From: Amphritea balenae
Lineage (GTDB): Bacteria; Pseudomonadota; Gammaproteobacteria; Pseudomonadales; Balneatricaceae
Assembly: GCF_003858655.1 (NCBI RefSeq)
Contig: NZ_RQXV01000007.1
Coordinates: 210,586-274,585 of the forward strand
DNA length: 64,000 nucleotides
Direction of reading: 5' to 3'
Below are positions 60,301-64,000 of this stretch, piece by piece; the stretch's first letter is position 1; each line of letters starts with the position of its first letter. The notes beneath the pieces were generated by a model, which did not search any database, had not been told where the DNA came from, and saw only the letters and a list, made by a program, of their open reading frames with translations. The position numbers and the translations under genes were made by a program.

Positions 60301-63300
60301 GGTTCTTACAGCTTCAATCCAGCCGATGATGCGTATCAATCAATGGATGCGGGCGATACTCAGGTACTGACGATTCCTGTGACCGTGACTGACGAGCAAG
60401 GTGCTACTGATACCCAACAGGTTCAGGTGACGGTAACCGGCACCAATGATGCACCAGTAGCCGGTGCCGATGTCACTGCGAGCGTTGATGAAGGCGATGC
60501 CGCGATCTCGGGTCAGTTAAGTGCCAGCGACGTAGATGATGCAGCCAGCCTGAGTTTCAGCGTCACCGGTGGTGCCGATCTACCGGCGGGCTTCACGTTA
60601 GAAAGTGACGGTTCTTACAGCTTCAATCCAGCCGATGATGCGTATCAATCAATGGATGCGGGTGATACTCAGGTACTGACGATTCCTGTGACCGTGACTG
60701 ACGATCAGGGTGCGACTGATACCCAACAGATTCAGGTGACGGTGACCGGCACCAACGATGCGCCGGTAGCGGGTGCCGATGTCACTGCAAGCGTTGATGA
60801 AGGTGATACCGCGATCTCGGGCCAGTTAAGTGCATCCGATGTAGACGATGCAGCAAGCCTGAGCTTCAGTGTCACCGGTGGTGCGGATCTGCCTGCCGGC
60901 TTTACGCTGGAATCTGATGGTTCTTACAGTTTCAATCCAGCCGATGATGCGTATCAATCGATGGATGCGGGTGATACTCAGGTACTGACGATTCCGGTGA
61001 CCGTGACTGACGATCAGGGTGCGACTGATACCCAACAGATTCAGGTGACGGTGACCGGCACCAACGATGCGCCGGTAGCGGGTGCCGATGTCACTGCAAG
61101 CGTTGATGAAGGTGATACCGCGATCTCGGGCCAGTTAAGTGCATCCGATGTAGACGATGCAGCAAGTCTAAGCTTCAGTGTCACCGGTGGTGCGGATCTG
61201 CCAGCTGGCTTCACACTGGAATCTGACGGTTCTTACAGTTTCAATCCAGCCGATGCAGCCTACGAGTCGATGGATGCGGGCGATACCCAGGTACTGACTA
61301 TCCCTGTGACCGTGACCGACGAGCAGGGGGCGACCGATACCCAACAGATTCAGGTAACAGTAACCGGCACCAATGATGCCCCGGTAGCGGGTGCCGATGT
61401 CACCGCCTCTGTCGATGAAGGCGATGCGACGATCTCTGGACAGCTAACCGCTTCGGATGTTGATGATGCGGCAAGTCTAAGCTTCAGTGTCACTGGCGGT
61501 GCGGATCTGCCAGCTGGCTTCACACTGGAATCTGACGGTTCTTACAGTTTCAATCCAGCCGATGATGCGTATCAATCGATGGATGCGGGTGATACCCAGG
61601 TACTGACGATTCCTGTGACCGTGACTGACGATCAGGGTGCGACTGATACCCAACAGATTCAGGTGACGGTGACCGGCACCAACGATGCGCCGGTAGCGGG
61701 TGCCGATGTCACTGCAAGCGTTGATGAAGGTGATACCGCGATCTCGGGCCAGTTAAGTGCATCCGATGTAGACGATGCAGCAAGCCTGAGCTTCAGTGTC
61801 ACCGGTGGTGCGGATCTGCCTGCCGGCTTTACGCTGGAATCTGATGGTTCTTACAGTTTCAATCCAGCCGATGCAGCCTACGAGTCGATGGATGCGGGCG
61901 ATACCCAGGTACTGACGATTCCGGTAACAGTAACCGACGAGCAGGGGGCGACCGATACCCAACAGATTCAGGTGACGGTAACCGGTACCAATGATGCCCC
62001 GGTAGCGGGTGCCGATGTCACCGCATCTGTCGATGAAGGCGATGCGACGATCTCTGGACAGCTAACCGCTTCGGATGTTGATGATGCGGCAAGTCTAAGC
62101 TTCAGTGTCACTGGCGGTGCGGATCTGCCAGCTGGCTTCACACTGGAATCTGACGGTTCTTACAGTTTCAATCCAGCCGGTGCAGCCTACGAGTCGATGG
62201 ATGCGGGCGATACTCAGGTACTGACGATTCCGGTAACAGTAACCGACGAGCAGGGGGCGACCGATACCCAACAGATTCAGGTAACAGTGACCGGCACCAA
62301 CGATGCGCCAGTTGCCGGTGCCGATGTCACCGCTTCTGTCGATGAAGGCGATGCGACGATCTCTGGCCAGTTAAGTGCCAGTGACGTAGATGATGCTGCC
62401 AGTCTGAGTTTCAGTGTTACCGGTGGTGCCGATCTGCCTGCCGGCTTCACGCTTGAGAGCGATGGTTCTTACAGTTTCAACCCGGCGGACGATGCATACC
62501 AGTCAATGGATGCCGGCGATACCCAGGTTCTGACTATCCCTGTGACCGTGACCGATGATCAGGGTGCGACGGATACTCAGCAGATTCAGGTGACGGTGAC
62601 CGGCACCAACGATGCGCCGGTAGCGGGTGCCGATGTCACTGCAAGCGTTGATGAAGGTGATACCGCGATCTCGGGCCAGTTAAGTGCATCCGATGTAGAC
62701 GATGCAGCAAGCCTGAGCTTCAGTGTCACCGGTGGTGCGGATCTGCCTGCCGGCTTTACGCTGGAATCTGATGGTTCTTACAGTTTCAATCCAGCCGATG
62801 ATGCGTATCAATCGATGGATGCGGGTGATACCCAGGTGCTGACGATTCCGGTAACAATAACTGACGATCAGGGTGCTACGGATACCCAACAGATTCAGGT
62901 GACGGTAACCGGCACCAATGATGCGCCGGTAGCGGGTGCCGATGTCACCGCTTCAGTTGATGAAGGCGATGCGGCGATCTCGGGCCAGTTAAGTGCCAGC
63001 GACGTAGATGATGCAGCCAGCCTGAGTTTCAGTGTCACCGGCGGTGCCGATCTGCCAGCAGGCTTTACCTTAGAGTCGGACGGTTCTTACAGCTTTAATC
63101 CAGCCGATGATGCATACCAGTCAATGGATGCGGGTGATACTCAGGTACTGACGATTCCGGTAACAGTAACCGATGAGCAGGGTGCGACGGATACCCAGCA
63201 GATTCAGGTAACAGTGACCGGTACTAACGATGCGCCGGTTGCTGGTGCCGATGTCACTGCGAGCGTTGATGAAGGCGATGCGGCGATCTCGGGCCAGTTA

Positions 63301-64000
63301 AGTGCCAGCGATGTTGATGATGCAGCCAGCCTGAGTTTCAGCGTCACAGGCGGTGCGGATCTGCCTGCCGGCTTCACGCTTGAGAGTGACGGTTCTTACA
63401 GTTTCAACCCTGCCGATGCAGCCTACGAGTCAATGGATGCCGGCGATACTCAGGTGCTGACCATCCCTGTGACCGTAACTGATGAGCAGGGTGCGACTGA
63501 TACCCAGCAGATTCAGGTAACAGTGACCGGCACCAACGATGCGCCAGTGGCCGGTGCGGATGTTACTGCGAGCGTTGATGAAGGCGATACAGCTATCTTT
63601 GGCCAGTTAACCGCGTCGGATGTAGACGATGCAGCGAGCCTGAGCTTCAGTGTCACCGGCGGTGCCGATCTGCCAGCAGGCTTCACGCTAGAGAGTGACG
63701 GTTCTTACAGCTTTAATCCTGCGGACGATGCGTACCAGTCAATGGATGCCGGCGATACCCAGGTGCTGACGATTCCGGTAACAGTAACCGATGAGCAGGG
63801 TGCGACTGATACCCAACAGATTCAGGTGACGGTAACCGGCACCAACGATGCGCCTGTAGCGGGTGCCGATGTCACCGCATCTGTCGATGAAGGCGATGCG
63901 GCGATCTCTGGACAGCTAACAGCGTCGGATGTTGATGATGCTGCTTCATTGAGTTTCAGCGTCACCGATGGTGCGGATCTGCCTGCCGGCTTCACGCTTG
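54373..64000 (+). CDS. Giant VCBS-repeat adhesin, probable type I secretion substrate (3' end beyond window)
   Basis: Starts at ATG 54373 with AGAGG seven bases upstream and stays open through the right edge, at least 3209 codons. There is no N-terminal signal peptide, as expected for type I substrates whose signal is at the unseen C-terminus. Residues 1-55 are charged and unlike known domains. About 55-180 look like a beta-rich domain and about 180-275 a cadherin-like domain (IELSNTTLDEDAQGGDFVAN). A divergent VCBS-like unit follows, then the regular 103-residue repeats from residue 377. No LapG-type cleavage motif (TAAG) was seen in the N-terminal part. Position opposite an ABC/ABC/HlyD operon supports export by that system and a role in attachment. 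Confidence 0.9.
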   Translation, partial: MADKQNFSTDSVRDKATEDLFNRDATAHINPNRRMSEDIHGRDDLSPEELFKQNIQGRIDHGLDDKLLPELESEGFEFVVNDQLLSAIESDGVLPEGTVIATLSVPVEGADFSFQLSDSQFAIVGDQLVLSSNLLPQVGELFALQVSVSSNTTDFSLDVPLSVNFDGLAELVEESFNFVPTDIELSNTTLDEDAQGGDFVANLIAVDSDNVDGFEFELTGVGAELFEIQGHQLIVKEGSEFDFETLAQHSVEVTVTDPAGNSYTEVVTIDLNDINETPVLSDAAISVTEGGDIAGGALEAEDPDFADQLSFMVADGFTLPPGFELAADGDYSFDPTNSAYDHLAIGDSQILAIPIKVVDSGGLESSAEIVITISGSNDGPVADADVIAVTDEGDQAISGQLVASDVDDAASLNFSVTGGADLPAGFTLESDGSYSFNPADDAYQSMDAGDTQVLTIPVTVTDDQGATDTQQIQVTVTGTNDAPVAGADVTASVDEGDSAISGQLTASDVDDAASLSFSVTGGADLPAGFTLESDGSYSFNPADAAYESMDAGDTQVLTIPVTVTDEQGATDTQQIQVTVTGTNDAPVAGADVTASVDEGDAAISGQLSASDVDDSASLSFSVTGGADLPAGFTLESDGSYSFNPSDDAYQSMDAGDTQVLTIPVTVTDDQGATDTQQIQVTVTGTNDAPVAGADVTASVDEGDSAISGQLSASDVDDAASLSFSVTGGADLPAGFTLESDGSYSFNPADDAYQSMDASDTQVLTIPVTVTDEQGATDTQQIQVTVTGTNDAPVAGADVTASVDEGDAAISGQLTASDVDDAASLSFSVTGGADLPAGFTLESDGSYSFNPADDAYQSMDAGDTQVLTIPVTVTDEQGATDTQQIQVTVTGTNDAPVAGADVTASVDEGDAAISGQLTASDVDDAASLSFSVTGGADLPAGFTLESDGSYSFNPADDAYQSMDAGDTQVLTIPVTVTDDQGATDTQQIQVTVTGTNDAPVAGADVTASVDEGDAAISGQLSASDVDDAASLSFSVTGGADLPAGFTLESDGSYSFNPADDAYQSMDAGDTQVLTIPVTVTDDQGATDTQQIQVTVTGTNDAPVAGADVTASVDEGDAAISGQLTASDVDDAASLSFSVTGGADLPAGFTLESDGSYSFNPADAAYESMDAGDTQVLTIPVTVTDDQGATDTQQIQVTVTGTNDAPVAGADVTASVDEGDAAISGQLSASDVDDAASLSFSVTGGADLPAGFTLESDGSYSFNPADDAYQSMDAGDTQVLTIPVTVTDDQGATDTQQIQVTVTGTNDAPVAGADVTASVDEGDAAISGQLSASDVDDAASLSFSVTGGADLPAGFTLESDGSYSFNPADDAYQSMDAGDTQVLTIPVTVTDEQGATDTQQIQVTVTGTNDAPVAGADVTASVDEGDTAISGQLAASDVDDAASLSFSVTGGADLPAGFTLESDGSYSFNPADDAYQSMDAGDTQVLTIPVTVTDDQGATDTQQIQVTVTGTNDAPVAGADVTASVDEGDAAISGQLTASDVDDAASLSFSVTGGADLPAGFTLESDGSYSFNPADDAYQSMDASDTQVLTIPVTVTDEQGATDTQQIQVTVTGTNDAPVAGADVTASVDEGDAAISGQLTASDVDDAASLSFSVTGGADLPAGFTLESDGSYSFNPADDAYQSMDAGDTQVLTIPVTVTDEQGATDTQQIQVTVTGTNDAPVAGADVTASVDEGDAAISGQLTASDVDDAASLSFSVTGGADLPAGFTLESDGSYSFNPADDAYQSMDAGDTQVLTIPVTVTDDQGATDTQQIQVTVTGTNDAPVAGANVTASVDEGDAAIYGQLTASDVDDAASLSFSVTGGADLPAGFTLESDGSYSFNPADDAYQSMDAGDTQVLTIPVTVTDDQGATDTQQIQVTVTGTNDAPVAGADVTASVDEGDAAISGQLSASDVDDAASLSFSVTGGADLPAGFTLESDGSYSFNPADDAYQSMDAGDTQVLTIPVTVTDEQGATDTQQVQVTVTGTNDAPVAGADVTASVDEGDAAISGQLSASDVDDAASLSFSVTGGADLPAGFTLESDGSYSFNPADDAYQSMDAGDTQVLTIPVTVTDDQGATDTQQIQVTVTGTNDAPVAGADVTASVDEGDTAISGQLSASDVDDAASLSFSVTGGADLPAGFTLESDGSYSFNPADDAYQSMDAGDTQVLTIPVTVTDDQGATDTQQIQVTVTGTNDAPVAGADVTASVDEGDTAISGQLSASDVDDAASLSFSVTGGADLPAGFTLESDGSYSFNPADAAYESMDAGDTQVLTIPVTVTDEQGATDTQQIQVTVTGTNDAPVAGADVTASVDEGDATISGQLTASDVDDAASLSFSVTGGADLPAGFTLESDGSYSFNPADDAYQSMDAGDTQVLTIPVTVTDDQGATDTQQIQVTVTGTNDAPVAGADVTASVDEGDTAISGQLSASDVDDAASLSFSVTGGADLPAGFTLESDGSYSFNPADAAYESMDAGDTQVLTIPVTVTDEQGATDTQQIQVTVTGTNDAPVAGADVTASVDEGDATISGQLTASDVDDAASLSFSVTGGADLPAGFTLESDGSYSFNPAGAAYESMDAGDTQVLTIPVTVTDEQGATDTQQIQVTVTGTNDAPVAGADVTASVDEGDATISGQLSASDVDDAASLSFSVTGGADLPAGFTLESDGSYSFNPADDAYQSMDAGDTQVLTIPVTVTDDQGATDTQQIQVTVTGTNDAPVAGADVTASVDEGDTAISGQLSASDVDDAASLSFSVTGGADLPAGFTLESDGSYSFNPADDAYQSMDAGDTQVLTIPVTITDDQGATDTQQIQVTVTGTNDAPVAGADVTASVDEGDAAISGQLSASDVDDAASLSFSVTGGADLPAGFTLESDGSYSFNPADDAYQSMDAGDTQVLTIPVTVTDEQGATDTQQIQVTVTGTNDAPVAGADVTASVDEGDAAISGQLSASDVDDAASLSFSVTGGADLPAGFTLESDGSYSFNPADAAYESMDAGDTQVLTIPVTVTDEQGATDTQQIQVTVTGTNDAPVAGADVTASVDEGDTAIFGQLTASDVDDAASLSFSVTGGADLPAGFTLESDGSYSFNPADDAYQSMDAGDTQVLTIPVTVTDEQGATDTQQIQVTVTGTNDAPVAGADVTASVDEGDAAISGQLTASDVDDAASLSFSVTDGADLPAGFTL
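55501..64000 (+). repeat. 309-bp tandem repeats (103 residues), 27 full units and one partial
   Basis: Units start with ND(A/G)PVAGADVTASVDEGD at 55501 + 309k; unit 28 begins at 63844 and is cut by the window edge. Each unit contains SASDVDDAASLSFSVTGGAD and ends VTDDQGATDTQQIQVTVTGT, the pattern of VCBS repeats. Unit length is constant. Neighbouring units are highly similar at DNA level, much more so than the 288-bp units of the other giant gene. Confidence 0.93.
56560..57275 (+). repeat. 716-bp segment duplicated without visible change at 59032-59747
   Basis: By eye the two segments are identical, including the rare MDASDTQ variant (GCGAGT) found only in these two places. The offset is 2472 bases, exactly eight repeat units, which points to recent duplication or gene conversion. 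Confidence 0.8.

Overview
The window looks like a chromosomal segment of a marine gammaproteobacterium, probably of the Oceanospirillales type. This rests on the order of the housekeeping genes (eno-ftsB-truD-surE-pcm-DUF368-nlpD-rpoS-mutS, then pncC-recA-recX-alaS-lysC-csrA-tRNA-Ser-tRNA-Arg) and on the protein sequences. I cannot name a genus from sequence alone.

Layout. (1) 1-9217: conserved core with the 3' end of enolase, divisome protein FtsB, tRNA pseudouridine synthase TruD, the SurE/Pcm stationary-phase pair, a DUF368 polyprenyl-phosphate transporter homologue, NlpD, RpoS, and MutS on the opposite strand. The surE/pcm junction carries three exact-length 83-bp tandem copies that create two 28-codon overlapping mini-ORFs. 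(2) 9218-41458: a large accessory block between mutS and pncC/recA, with five collinear genes: a GAF-HlyD fusion, a PqqD-like/site-2-protease/HlyD fusion, a periplasmic HlyD-SPOR protein, a 7694-residue surface protein, and a GGDEF-GGDEF-EAL protein. There is no ABC ATPase and no TolC-like gene in this block, so it does not look like an ordinary type I secretion locus. It is my best candidate for an undescribed export and processing system. (3) 41520-48558: core again, with pncC, SOS-controlled recA, recX, alaS, lysC, csrA, one tRNA-Ser and three identical tRNA-Arg genes. (4) 48559-64000: a second surface-protein locus. A minus-strand operon encodes two ABC transporters and an HlyD adaptor, and it diverges from a very large adhesin gene that runs off the right edge. 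The two ABC proteins have complementary ATP-site defects, as expected of an asymmetric heterodimer like the RtxB/RtxE pair of atypical type I systems.

The giant protein of region 2 carries, in order: an N-terminal LEPRxLL motif, a DUF4347 domain with a caspase-like His/Cys pair, two seven-repeat delta-60 blocks (probably two seven-bladed propellers), a LamG-like domain, cadherin-like domains, exactly 57 copies of a 96-residue repeat, a VCBS-like and an Ig-like domain, and a C-terminal hydrophobic segment followed by a polylysine tail. A working model, which is inference, is that the membrane protease and the lipoyl-domain proteins process and deliver this protein across the envelope and that the last gene ties the process to c-di-GMP. 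The adhesin of region 4 has at least 27.5 copies of a 103-residue VCBS-like repeat and shows recent segmental duplications.
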